From positions 21,214,501-21,278,500 of the forward strand of contig SMMW01000001.1 in the NCBI GenBank assembly GCA_004794655.1: a stretch of DNA of 64,000 nucleotides. The letters run 5' to 3'. Numbering within the stretch: position 1 is the first letter of the stretch; each line of letters begins with the position of its first letter. This document shows, piece after piece, positions 1-12,200 of the stretch. The stretch comes from Marisa cornuarietis (Eukaryota > Mollusca > Gastropoda > Architaenioglossa > Ampullariidae). The translations under genes were made by a program, and so were the position numbers. The notes under the pieces were generated by a model. It was not told the origin of the DNA. It did no database searches and worked only from the letters and a program-made list of their open reading frames with translations.

Positions 1-840
1 ATTTTTCTGGAGAAGATCATGCCTGTAACCCTCAATGACCATCGCACTTTCATTTGCAGCCTACGCTTTGCAGACGACATCGAACTGATAGCAGGCACTA
101 ACAGAGAACTGCGAGACCTTACCAACAGACTGGCATGCGTATGGAGACCAGCACTGACAAGAGTAAAGTCATGGCCATTAGCGATGGCAAAGAAGATATC
201 TACATGGACGGAGGTAAATAGCTTTAAGTATTTGGAAGTCACCCTTTCGAAGGACGGCAGCTTTATGATAGATATCCGCAGCAGGATCACAACAGTAACA
301 GTGGTAAGGTTAGGAAGGACAGGATCAGGCACAGTCATAACATCAGGTTTACTACAAAAAGTACAACTGTACGAATTATAGTACCGATGATCTTGCTTTA
401 CGGATGTGAAATATGAACTTCGCTTACCAGTACGGAGGAAAGAACTCAGGCATTATAGGAAAAAGTGCTTAAGGAAGCTGCTCCAGATCTTGTACAGAGA
501 ACATAAAACCAACGACTTTGTACGAAACAGGATTGCCACACTCGTAGGACACCGGAACCTCGACCTGCAACGGTCAAGCGGCGTAAGATGTTCTGGTTTG
601 ACCACGTGACCCGGCACGACAACTTGTCGAAGACTGTCCTTCAAGGTACCTTGGAGGGTGGTCGACGCCGCAGCGGCCAGAGTATGAACTGGCTTACGAA
701 TGTGAAGGTGTGGACTGGTCGTCCTGTACAGGATCTGCTAATTGTCGGCCAAGACAGGCGCGAGTGGCTTACTTGTTAGCTGCCGCGTCTATGTACTCCC
801 CCAACGACCGGTACCAGTCAAGGGATGAATGAAAGAGAAG
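1..840 (+). mobile_element. Degenerate LINE fragment, reverse transcriptase C-terminal part
   Basis: The + strand carries the RT catalytic-box remnant FADDIELIAG near 69-98, then a downstream stretch whose pieces (YREHKTNDFVR near 493-525, HDNLSKTVLQGTLEGGRRR near 614-670, and a Trp-rich tail to about 780) match the C-terminal end of invertebrate non-LTR retrotransposon ORF2. The three open pieces lie in different frames and are separated by stops, so this is a dead copy. The 5' end is beyond the window edge. Family assignment beyond 'non-LTR RT' is not possible by eye. Confidence 0.75.
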
Positions 841-1676
841 ACAGCCTAACTTGATGGATCACTAACGTTTTGATTAACACAAGAGTAGTTGTGGACCAGA
901 AGCGTTGTAAAATTCTAACACTGGAGACAGTGAACCTAATTCTCGACCTATATTCGAACTAGGAATTATAGATAAAACAACAACTGAGATCGAAGTTGGT
1001 CGAATATCTTCTTGAACCAGGCTCACAAAGGAAAGGATCGCCTAGTTTTGACACGGCTAAGATGGCTGGGAACGAGTTTGACAGTGAGGTAGGAAAATGG
1101 GAACAACTCACACAGATAAAGCTGGACCCGAAATAAATGCAATCTCTGAGACCTTTGCTATCTCACAACCCAAAGGTAAGGTCACAGGATTACCTTTGTT
1201 TGGGGGATTTTGACTTTGTGGATTTGCTTTAATTTTCTGCCCCTTTAATTGTATCAGTTCATTTAAAAAAAATGAGTTTCTTGAGCATAGTGCATACTAC
1301 AAACTATGTGCGTGTCGGCTATAATCTTCACAGATCAAACAAGGCATGAAAAAAAATGCAGAATGCGCATTGCCTCTTAACCTACTCAGCACAAGATAGA
1401 GTATCTTCAAGGAGCAGACAACCCACGGCTAGGAACTGGCGCACTCGCAATGTAGTGTTAATCATGTTATGGTCGACGTGCACGTGATAGACGAGAGTCC
1501 GGTAGGGCGCGTGAATACGCCAGACTAGGTGCATTAAAGGTCTAGTGGGGTGCATCTTTTTACTATGGTCTGGATAAACAATGTGAGATATTATTTGCCT
1601 CCCCCAAATCTAGGTACATATTTCCCTTTCACTCTCGAGATATACGCCTATACCGCGTTTGGTCCCATTCACTAAG
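841..1676. other. Intergenic, no gene seen
   Basis: I see no open frame with family character, no RNA gene and no clear repeat boundary here. It may contain the eroded 3' end of the neighbouring LINE fragment. Confidence 0.4.
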
Positions 1677-3350
1677 TCGTCGTCGTCTTTTTCCTTCTTC
1701 CTCATCATCATTTATAGAGTGCTTTTCAACGATTTGGTCAAAGCTCTTTACAGAAATGATATACAGAAGTAAACTAACTTATCAACAACTATGCACCCAT
1801 ATTCACATATAACAGACACGCTCATTTCTACAACAGAAATACCAGCTCATACACGAAATAAATACAGGCACACGTTAGGCATGTTCATGGTCAGGACAGG
1901 GTCGCAGTAAAGTCGCTGTTCTGAAAGGATGCGTCTTAAGTTTAAGGGTGATAAGAGAATCAGAGTGACAAAGCCTGGCGGGTAATGTGTTCCAAGTTGA
2001 TGGGGGCTGATAGGAGAAAGACTTTTGTCTATTTGTCGTTGTCTGAGTAAGTAGGACTCGAAGAAGCTTGTTGTCAGATGATGAGCGAAGAAGTCGTGCG
2101 GGCGAATAGATCGGAGTCACTTTGGAAAGGTACCGAGGACCAGTGTAAGAAACGGCAGAGTAAGTCAGAGTGGAAAGTTGATAGACTACATGACCCGCGA
2201 CTGGCGGCCAGTGAAGAGAGCGTATTATAGATGATATATGTTCATATCTAGATGGGCTGAGGATGAGGCGAACAGCAATATTCTGGATCCTTTGAAGTCT
2301 GTCAACAAGATACTTGGAAATGACAGCCAAAAGAGAAATACAATATACAATAGTCAGTCCTCGAGAGCACAAATCAAAGATTAGAGTTTTACCTGCAAAA
2401 GTGGTGAGGTAGTGACGAATGGTACTGATCATACGACGTTCAAGATAAGCAATTCTGCAGACATGAGAAATATGATGATGAAAAGTCAAACTCTGATCAA
2501 GAATGACACCCAAACTGTGGAGAGAGGTGGAGAAAGGAATAGTTGAGCTGTTTATGGTCAGAGACCGAGGAAGAGAAGGATGACTCAGAAATTTCTTGAG
2601 ACAAGTAAGTAGCAGCTCAATATTGTCAATATTGTCACCATTTAGTTGAAGTTTATTTTTGAAACATCCAAGACTTTACGTCAGCTATGCATTCCTGTGT
2701 CCGTGACAATAATAGTCCAGTGAGTTCAGTAAGTGTAGCTGACTGATAAAGGTTTGTATCATCAGCACAGCTCACATGTGACATGGCATGGTATCCGACA
2801 GAGGGGACGTATACAACAACCAAACAAAGTATTGGACCCAAGACTGGCCCTTGCGGGATCCCATATCTCAGGACAGAAGCACCTGAGTAAACTCCGTTCA
2901 CACACAGTCTGGATTTGAAACCAGAACAAAGCAATATCATGAAGCGAAACGAATGCCGAAGTATCAAATGCAGCTGACAAGTCTAACAACACCAGAAATG
3001 ACACTTTGTCATCGTCAACACTAAGGAGTAGATCGTTTACGACTTTAAGAAGTACAGATTCAGTACTATGGCCTTTTCTATAAGCCGACTAGAATGGATT
3101 AAGATGACTTTGCTCCACACATATAATAAGGTGGTAGAGAACGATCTTTTCCAGAACTATGGACAGAAAGGACAAGTTTGATACTGGTGTGTGATTGCCC
3201 ATTTTCATACCCGTGTTCAATCCTGATGTCTGTATTGTTGACCTCTTTCTAAGCATGATGAGTTTGTAGGCGTGTCTCGAGAATGCAATGTGGGGGGATA
3301 TTCTCCCAGGGTAGTAGTATCTTGCATTGAGCTTTATCTAGGAATTACCC
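1677..3350 (-). mobile_element. CR1/Jockey-like LINE fragment, reverse transcriptase domain
   Basis: Read on the - strand from about 3350 downward: YRKGHSTESVLLKVVNDLL, then LLDLSAAFDT (RT motif), GIPQGPVLGP (about 2860), CADDTNLY (about 2750), LGVILDQSLTFHHHISHVCR (about 2510) and a C-terminal RT thumb/connection region to about 1875. The 3' tail is a short GATGAT-type microsatellite near 1690-1710. Frames change several times and stops interrupt it, so it is inactive. Fragments of the same family recur at 22.2, 35.0, 49.6, 59.2 and 61.3 kb. Confidence 0.85.
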
Positions 3351-4294
3351 ACTAGACCTTTAAAAGTTTGCAGCCAGATTTTCTGTTAGCAGACGCGAGT
3401 TTCTGATTGTTTTTTAATCACCTCGTGTTGTGCCTACAGAAGACTGTCAGTGCCCTGGGCAGGGTCATAATAATCTAGCACTGTACTACATAAATAACTT
3501 ATCATCAAAAAGTAAGATGTGCATGTTGGGATTTGGCAAGTAGGCGTATCGTTAGACATGCAGTCACGAGTTGCTCTCACGTGTGTACTGACATAATAGC
3601 CTTATCATGTTCAAATTTTCTGACATATCTCTAGCCATGACTAACGCCTACCTAGGTGCAATGTTCAGAGTTTAATCAAGTAAAGTCGTGAATTTGACCT
3701 CAGTGCAAGACAATCTTTGTGTGCGTGAACAGAAAGGAAGGGTAGATTCACTCAGAATAGAAAAGCAGCATCTTGTACATCTCAGCCAAGTTATGTTTTA
3801 AACTGAAGTCGGGTAGTACTTTAAGTGGACCGCCAGCCGATTAGGAAATTGATAGGTCAACGGGGCAAGTTGATAAATGCAGGAAGAGCATATTGCATTT
3901 TTGGAGACTAGATTTCGTATCGTAATAAAAAGACAGAATTAAATGTAGAGCTAACACCTACACGAACTCCGTTCTTGTCAGCTAGGTTTCATATTTGATG
4001 TTCGTTATCTTCTATATTTTCTACACTGAGACAGACAATAAGATGTAGAAAATTACTCACCGAAATATTCCAGCTGCGGTGTACTTATACAATGGTAGAT
4101 TGTTCTCGTCCGACATTGTCACTTTTGACAACTTCAGCAACAACAGGAATTCCTAAGTCAGCTATGTTAGGCCTCGCAGGAAGGTAATCGTTTCATTCAG
4201 AAGGAAAAGCTCGGTGCTCTGGTTCGGTTGGTTCCACTCCTTGGCTGCTCTTGTAAGCCATTTACGCGGAAATTATCTCAAAGTGGTCTGCAAC
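3351..4294. other. Upstream region of the SLCO gene
   Basis: No coding feature recognised. The promoter and 5' UTR of the transporter gene starting at 4295 should lie in its right-hand part, but I can point to no specific core promoter element. Confidence 0.35.
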
Positions 4295-5567
4295 ATGACT
4301 ATTCTCAGAGATGATCACAGTCTCTCACATACAAGTAGCAAAACGAGAAGTGCAGACAATCATAGCGACCAGCGAACGTTTGTCTCCAACGTCACCCCTG
4401 CAGCCAAACCTTTCGCCGCCAAACGTGTTTCTGACTCGTCCCTGGTCTCCATCTCGCTGGAATCCAACGGCAGCAACGAATCTGAAGCAGATGCTGAGCT
4501 CGCTTTACGTCAGTCTGGAGGTCAGGGTCATCCACAGTGTGGCAGTGTGACTACTTTCACTGTTCTATTCAGTATCTGCAGCATTTTGGTGTCAGCCCTC
4601 CACAATTACCTTCCTTCACAGGTGAGTTTTCCGACTTCTCCGTTCGTCTCCTTTGGGTAGTTCCCCCCTAAATTAAAAAATTATGTTGAGAAAAAATACA
4701 ACCTCAAAGACCATTGCAAGTCTTTCCTTAAATTCTAATTTATTATGAAAGCAGAAGAGAAATGACAAAGACCAAGCTAAGGTCTTATGAAAGAGCAAAA
4801 CAACTCAAACGCTAGTTGCATATGATGGCTAAAATGATTGGATTTGTATCAACTTTAGGCTTATAGAAAAAAAAACATTCATGCAGGTATGTGTTGGCGT
4901 CTCATCTGGAATACATACGATTTTGAGTAAAAAGACCGTGATAAAAAGATGTAGCAAGTGGAAATCATTCATTGTCGGGAGAGATTACAGGCAGAGTATG
5001 ATGCACATTAGTCAAAATGTGATAAGATGTCAAGCTAGAAAGCTGGACCAATATGACAAACACTTGTCAAAAAGGGTCTTTGCCCCTGCCTTCCGTCCGC
5101 CCTTTAAAAAACGTCCGTCTGCACACGATGATAGAATGAGCTGCGTGCAGTACAATATATATCCTTCAGAATGAATGTAGACGACATTTCTAGCAGTTCA
5201 TTTCCAGTTCTTTCTTACAAACAAATCATAGCCTGGCATTCACTGCTTTATCAGTTTTTAAAATAGTATGATGTCCAGTCACACTCTTCAAAAATTCCAA
5301 TGTTGTTTTTCACTTCCAGGTTTAAAAATATTATTCTTATAGAGCTGCCTGACCAGTTTGAGTCACTTTGGTGCTTAGATGAGTGTCAAGAAGAGACTTT
5401 ACCACTTACAAATGAAAGGGACAAAGATTCAGAAAGTCAGAATCCATCCATGCAATTTGCGTTTTGAATTACTTTGCCCTGTGGCGCCTATATCCATGTC
5501 AATCGATTTTGAATAATTTTGCAAGTCTCTTTACAATGTACAATGTTGTCGTCGTCGTTGTTGTTGT

Positions 5568-5632
<65 letters not shown>

Positions 5633-6163
5633 CAAAGACTTTCTTTCGTCAAACAGTTATCGTAATCGCTTTCTTTACACCGCACAATAGTCTACCCTTC
5701 GTAATTGTATTTATCTTTTAGATGCTCTTATTTTTTCTGAATTCTGTTCCTTTTCTTCTCGTCGTCGTCATCGTCATTATTATTACTCTCAGATTCCTAG
5801 CATTGAACGAGAATTCGGCATTAGCAGCACTAAGAGCGGCCTACTGGTCAGCGCCATTCAGATGGGCTACCTTAGCGCCTGTCTGTTCCTGGGCCACCTG
5901 TGCAAGCAGACACATATCCCGCGTTTTCTCGCCTGGACGGTGTTTGTCTTCGGCACTGCTGCCATCGTGCCCGCCCTGGTGGAGTTCGCCGTTCATCCGA
6001 CCTTGCCCAAGTCCGGGTCCTCGATCCATTTTGCCACTGCATCCTCCTCGTCTCAGGCCTGGCGACAAGTCAGTACACAGTCCATGGGTTTGTCGTCCTC
6101 CACTTCAAGCTCAGAAAACACTTTTAAACACCAGCTTGCTGTCGACACGAGCACAGATTACCT

Positions 6164-6230
<67 letters not shown>

Positions 6231-9200
6231 AGGGAAATATCATTATCAAAAACATCGTCACTATTATTATCATCGTTGTCCTACCTCACTTCGTCTTTGT
6301 CATCTCCATCACCGTCAATATCTTTGTCGTCAATGTCACAACACCTGCCATCACCACCGCCACCTCCACCCTTACCCGCATTTTCCTCTTCCCAATCATC
6401 ATCATCATCATCTGCTCCATCACATGCTCCAGCTCGTACTGAAGTCCTCCCCAGTGGTTCGACGCAGGCGACCAGATCGTCTGTCACGCTTGCCATTGGG
6501 GAATCGGTGTCCGAAACAGCCTTGCTGAGCTCAGCCGACCCCCTCGCGTCCTCCGAAGCAGGACCACTTACTTCTCCTGGAGCCTCTTCACCAAATCGCC
6601 CCCAGCCCTTCTCTACCGCTCCCATTGGGCTGCACCTGTCCTTCGGCATGACGTCACCCGACCGCTCGTCTGCTTCATCTTCGCTTGACCGCTCGTCTGC
6701 CTCGTCGCACGCGCCTAACGCGTCGGCCACTTTGTCACGCACGCGCTCTGAGCCTGTGACCTCTGCAAGGCTTTCGATGACGACCATCAACACGTCGTTT
6801 CCATCATTCCCACCATTATCTTATTCGTTGGAGTGGTTTCCTCCAAGGACAACTTTCTCGCGCGAAGCACGTCTCGCAGATCTTGCATCATCTACAGACT
6901 CGTTTTCGTCTGGCTCTCCTCCAACATCCCAATCCGACTACCAGGAAAACATCACCGATGGAGGCTCTTCTATATTCGAATTCTCTTCTCTCTCGTTATC
7001 CCCTCGCTTTTCATCTGGCACAACAAACAAGCCCCAGACTACATCTCAGTCAGACCCTTTACTGTGTGACCCTAACAGGGGAAAACATCCAAGTACTGAC
7101 CAACAGGGAAAAGTTAATAATTTGCTTAACTCCCCTGCCGATGAGGACGAGGAAGAGGCGGCTCTAGGAAAGAAGAACAGTTGGATAATCTGGTTGCTAG
7201 GAATCTGTCTCTTCATAATGGGCGCTGCACGGTCAGCAGAAATCTCTTTGCCCACACACTACATCGACAGCAACCTTGACGACAAGTCTAAGACAGGACT
7301 ACTGGCAGGTGAGCGTTAAAAAATATTTTGACCGTTGCAGCATCTTTTCAGAGCTAGAGCACAGTAATATTTGCTAGTGGCTTAACGTCGTTAAAACACT
7401 GCCTAAAGGCTGTTTTTTAACCGGACGAGTTTTGCAAAAATTTTTATATAATCATCATATAAAAATTTGCCCAAACTGGGTCAAAAGTATGTCCATATTT
7501 ATCAGGTTCAAGCCTTTAAGCCAGAAATTATCGGCTTTTTGTTACATTTTTCATACCTGTGTATCTGTCCATTGCTCAAGCAGTGTGTGCTTCTTTTTCT
7601 TTATGCAGTGTGACTTGTGTGTCCATGTAGCTGTTGTGTCGCAATGTGTACTTTACTCACCAAAATCTGTTTCTATCCCTCATCGCTCCAGTCGACTGCA
7701 CAAAATAATATGGGAGTAAAACACGTTATCAAAGGTAAGTTGTAATATGATATTCTAAATCAGTAATATTACGATTTGTTGGTAGGAGGATCGTCTGCGG
7801 GAGAGGTCATGTAGTTTTTAATAAAGATTTTAAGAAAACTTGGGCTTTGCTAGAATTGCATCTATTCTTCAATCAAGCGATTCAATGAAAATTCTTCTTT
7901 ATGTTGTTTCAGGTGTTATCATGACTGCTCTTTTTTTTGGTCCTCCTTTTGCGATGCTCTTTGGAAGTTTCACCAGCCATCTCCCTGTTGATCTTTCGGG
8001 TGAATTTCAGTTTCCTCACTTACGAGAATGGTTAGATAATGTTCACCTCATTAGTCAGTCTATGAAAAATATCGCTTTCGAAACTACATATTCATAAAAT
8101 TGGGACGCTGGATTTCTACTTATTCAATTGTCGAGAAAGGCGCGTGGAAGAATTTCATTATTCAAACATTTTTGCAATGTTTAACCTCATCCTTTGTACT
8201 TACATGCACTGGCCATATTCTAAAGAAGGAATATAAATATGATGCATCGTTGTCCAAAACTAGTTTCATGTCACAGACTCAAATTTGACGACAGACTTAC
8301 TGTCATACATTTGACAATTCCATAGTTTCCCCTACCAATGCACTATGCATCGACCTTAGAGGTAAGTGACATTTTCTGAAACGTTTCTACTGAAATATTT
8401 CTTTTCCTTTTACTTACAATAGTGTATAAAACTGCAACAAAACATGGCGGTCTTAATCTTCGAATGGCCTTATACTGCAACAGACTTGAAATTTAGATAA
8501 ATCTTAAGTAAACTATTATTTTGTAACCGGAAATTTTAAGCGGAAATGATTCAAAACTCAAGTATCTATCATTTAATTCCAATTTGCCATTTCACTTGAT
8601 TCAGAGGCATATTTCAGATCTTAATTTTTATAATTATCATCTAAGGCCAAGCATCTATTTCCGCTCAAGCTTGGATAACAGTTGCCTTGCAACATAAATA
8701 AAGAGTTTCCCTCTCGTTGCATACTAGACACACAGATGACGGCAGAGGACCCACGGTGGATTGGTGCCTGGTGGCTTGGGTTCCTGATTCTTGGTGTGGC
8801 TAGCATTGCGGCAGGGATCCCAGTGTGCTTCATTCCCAAGACCACCAAGCCTATCCCTGAAAATCAAGAGAAAACGCCTAGCGATAATCCTGTGGAGCTG
8901 CTGAAAGGTGAGTCCCGACTGAAGCGAGCGACTGTTCACTATAGGTGAGCCATGCCTTTCCTGTGAGTGCTTGGTCTGGATTCTGTTTACAAAAGACGAA
9001 TTCAAAGATAGAAATTGAAATATAAAAAGCAGCCTCTTGCTATTACTGTTAGTCCGGGCTTTGTGTGCAGGGTACGCGGCTTGTCGTGAATTATGTCCTA
9101 GTGGAGACTCACGAGATTGTTATGTAATAATTATTCTGTAGTCGATCTCGGGGGGGGGGTCTATTCCTCTGATCCATAAATTATAATGGATGAAATTTAG

Positions 9201-12200
9201 CGTTAACCGTCCAAGCTAAAGTTGTCCTGTTTGTATGTGTCTACGTTCGCAGTGTTCGTGCTGGGCCTAAAAAACCATCCCAGTGCTCTATTCCTCATCT
9301 TCGTCAACACCTTACGTTCATGTTTGCCACGGTGTCATCCGTTTGCTGTTGCTTGTGTTTCTTCGTTGCATGGTTAGCTGTCAGTTTGTAGCTTTTCATG
9401 CACAGCACATTCAGCTCGCCTCCATATGAAATAATAAAAATAATAATAATAATAATAATAATTTAATATTCTAATGTGTTCCCCCTCCATCATCTTCTCT
9501 CCATCTTACGCTCTCGCTCTTTTAGGAAGCAGCTGCACTTGTTCGTTCGTATTTGTGTTTGTGTACACATCATTAACGTGTGTGAGTAGGTCTATGTTCA
9601 AGATCCATTTGCCTTACCCTTAAAGTATTTCGCTACTCGCTGTGTAGAATTAAAACTATAAAAATCAGTACTACGTATCGGTAAACAACCCTTTATACTG
9701 ATTATACAGTGTAGACCTTGCCGTGCATTATTCTTGTCTTCACCACAGATTTACCTCGCTCCCTGTGGCGACTCGCCAAAAACCGCGTTGTGATGCTGGC
9801 GGCCTTGGCTCTGACCTTTGCCTCCACAGCCAGCATCGGGTATATGTCTTTTGCCACTAAGTACCTGATAAACCAGTTTCACTTGCCGCTCAGCAGAGCA
9901 AACGTAGCTCTCGGTATGTTCTCTTTCATTCATTCAATAAGTAGTTCGTTCGTTCTTTTATTATTTTCATTCATTCATTTAATCATTGTTTCATTCGTTC
10001 GTTTATCTTTCGTTCATTAGTTCGGTTATTCAGTCATTTTATTCCTTTATTGTTCCTACGCTGATTTGCTTATTGTTTTTCGTCGTTGATACGCTCATTC
10101 AATGAGATTTTATTTTTCAGATCAATAACCTATTTGGGGTGGGGGGAACTATCGATAAATTTACGTTTCAGATTTTCTGTTTATTTTCAAATCAACAGTC
10201 TGAGAAAAATATCAAGTTTTATGTTTTTATTTATTTATTTATGTTCGACTGGCTAAAGGGGTGTCCGGTGTGCTGACGGCTCTCCTGGGGACGTTTCTGG
10301 GGGGTCTGTTGTCTACGCGGTTCAAGCTGGAGGTGATGGGGAACTTGAAGCTCGGAGCAGTCAATACATTGCTGGCCACAGTTGCCCAGCTCCTCAACTT
10401 GTTTTTCGGATGCAAGAATCAGCACATCGTCGGATATGGGAATACATTGATTAACAGGCAAACGTGCGCTTTGATGACTGTAGGTTCTTATGTGATTAGG
10501 AACTGACGCTCTACAGCGTTTTAAGTATTTTATACTTCCCAAGCCCCCCGACCCCGACTCACATAGCCAGTGGCATAAAAAGATGCTTGGCTGTGGGGGG
10601 TAGGGAGGCAAACTCTATGGTGACACACACACGCGCTTACACAATGGCTTTCAGTGTTGAATGACAAAGCAACACTTAGAGGACAAACCGAGCCCAACAT
10701 CTTTTCTTTCTGAACAAAGCAATGGCCTGTATATACAGATCTCTAAACAAAGTTAATCCACTGGCGTTTGCTGCCATTATCTTTAGGATTTCCTTAATGA
10801 GTACAAACTAACTCCATCTGAGTGTCGAAGATAATATTCAGCAACAGCACAATGTGTCCTGGTCAGCTTTCTTTTACCGAGCATTCCTTCTTTTCTCTTT
10901 TACTTGCTCGTATGCATACGAAGCTATTTTTAGAAATATGTCGTTTCGTCACTTCCTTTTTTATGGACAAATCCAGGTGTGCTTAAGAGAAAAATATTAA
11001 TATAAAATCTCTCATGCCTCTTTGTCATAAAATACCACCAGAATATGTCATATTAATCACATTCAAGGTTTGCAAGTCAGTGTACCAAATTAAAACCCCT
11101 ACGTCTTCTTTGATTAGTTAATGAAATATTGTTTCTTTTTTCTTTCTTCAGATCGAGGGCTATATGTAAATAAGCATAACTTTTGCTTATTCCGTTACCC
11201 TTGTAAAAAAAGATTTGTCATTTCTCTATCTCTCTCTCTCTCGGTTCCGCTGCTTTTTTCTTCTTTTTGAAGAATCACAAGGGGAGGAGGCAAAAAGATA
11301 TTCTTGTCCCCTCAGTCTCTTTTTTAAGGGGGGGGGCAGCAGCCCCCCCCCTTCACCCTGGTTCCTACGCCAAAGATAACCAGTCATTAGCTTCCATTTA
11401 CTGATTCAGCATTGCAATTATTTCATGCATAGACAAATACACGTCTTATGTTTCCACACGACTGTTAAAATTGTTTAATATTATGGAGGTTGGCGGATTT
11501 CGCAGCGACGACTTGAAATCTGTTCCGTCTTTTCCGAAAGTCTTAGGGAGATTCTTTACTCCCGTGTGTCAGAGATAACATAGGAATACACCCAGGAAAT
11601 AAGATAAATGATGTCCTTTTATTCGGCAATGGAAATATATCTGAAGTTGTGCATGGTGAAGGTCTTAAAGTCATTCTTAACCAAAAAAGGTATCGAAAGG
11701 CGTCAAGCCTCCAAAGTGCACAAAATCCCATCGTATTGGCAAACAAGTTTGGACTTACTGTAACATATTTACCAAAGTTTAAATGTCTCATTCACTCGCT
11801 CCCAAAACCATTGGTTTTCTTTAATATTCACACAAACTTTGCGAAACTTGGTAAATCGCTTGACAACACTGACTGTGCAAGAACCCTGAGTGTGATGTGC
11901 AGACTAAGCGACAGAAAACATTTCGTGTGGTAGTGATTTGATAAATATATCCTGAACAATTTAACGTGGTAGGAAAATTTATCAGCCTTATTCTTAAACC
12001 ATTTGCATTAAAGAAATAAAAAACGTAATATTTCTCTCTTTTTTTTCTTAGGGTTTCTTTACGCTTTGGTTCCTGGCATCCACAAATAATAATATTTTCT
12101 GTTTTGTTACGGATTCTTCTTTTCTTAGCTCTGGGGATGACGTCAGCTCTTCCTTTACCGTTGGCATTGCACGTGAGTGCTCTTGCAACACAAGCGCAGT

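Noticed and set aside
5464..5721. Open frame with a long poly-Asp run
   Set aside because: It is made by the (GAT)n microsatellite in SLCO intron 1; no conserved flanks.
5722..6528. Long open frame with a poly-His run
   Set aside because: It is the wrong frame of the SLCO exon 2; OATP motifs and splice phases fix the Ser-coding frame instead.
6281..6793. 170-codon acidic open frame on the - strand
   Set aside because: Reverse-strand shadow of the Ser-rich coding region.
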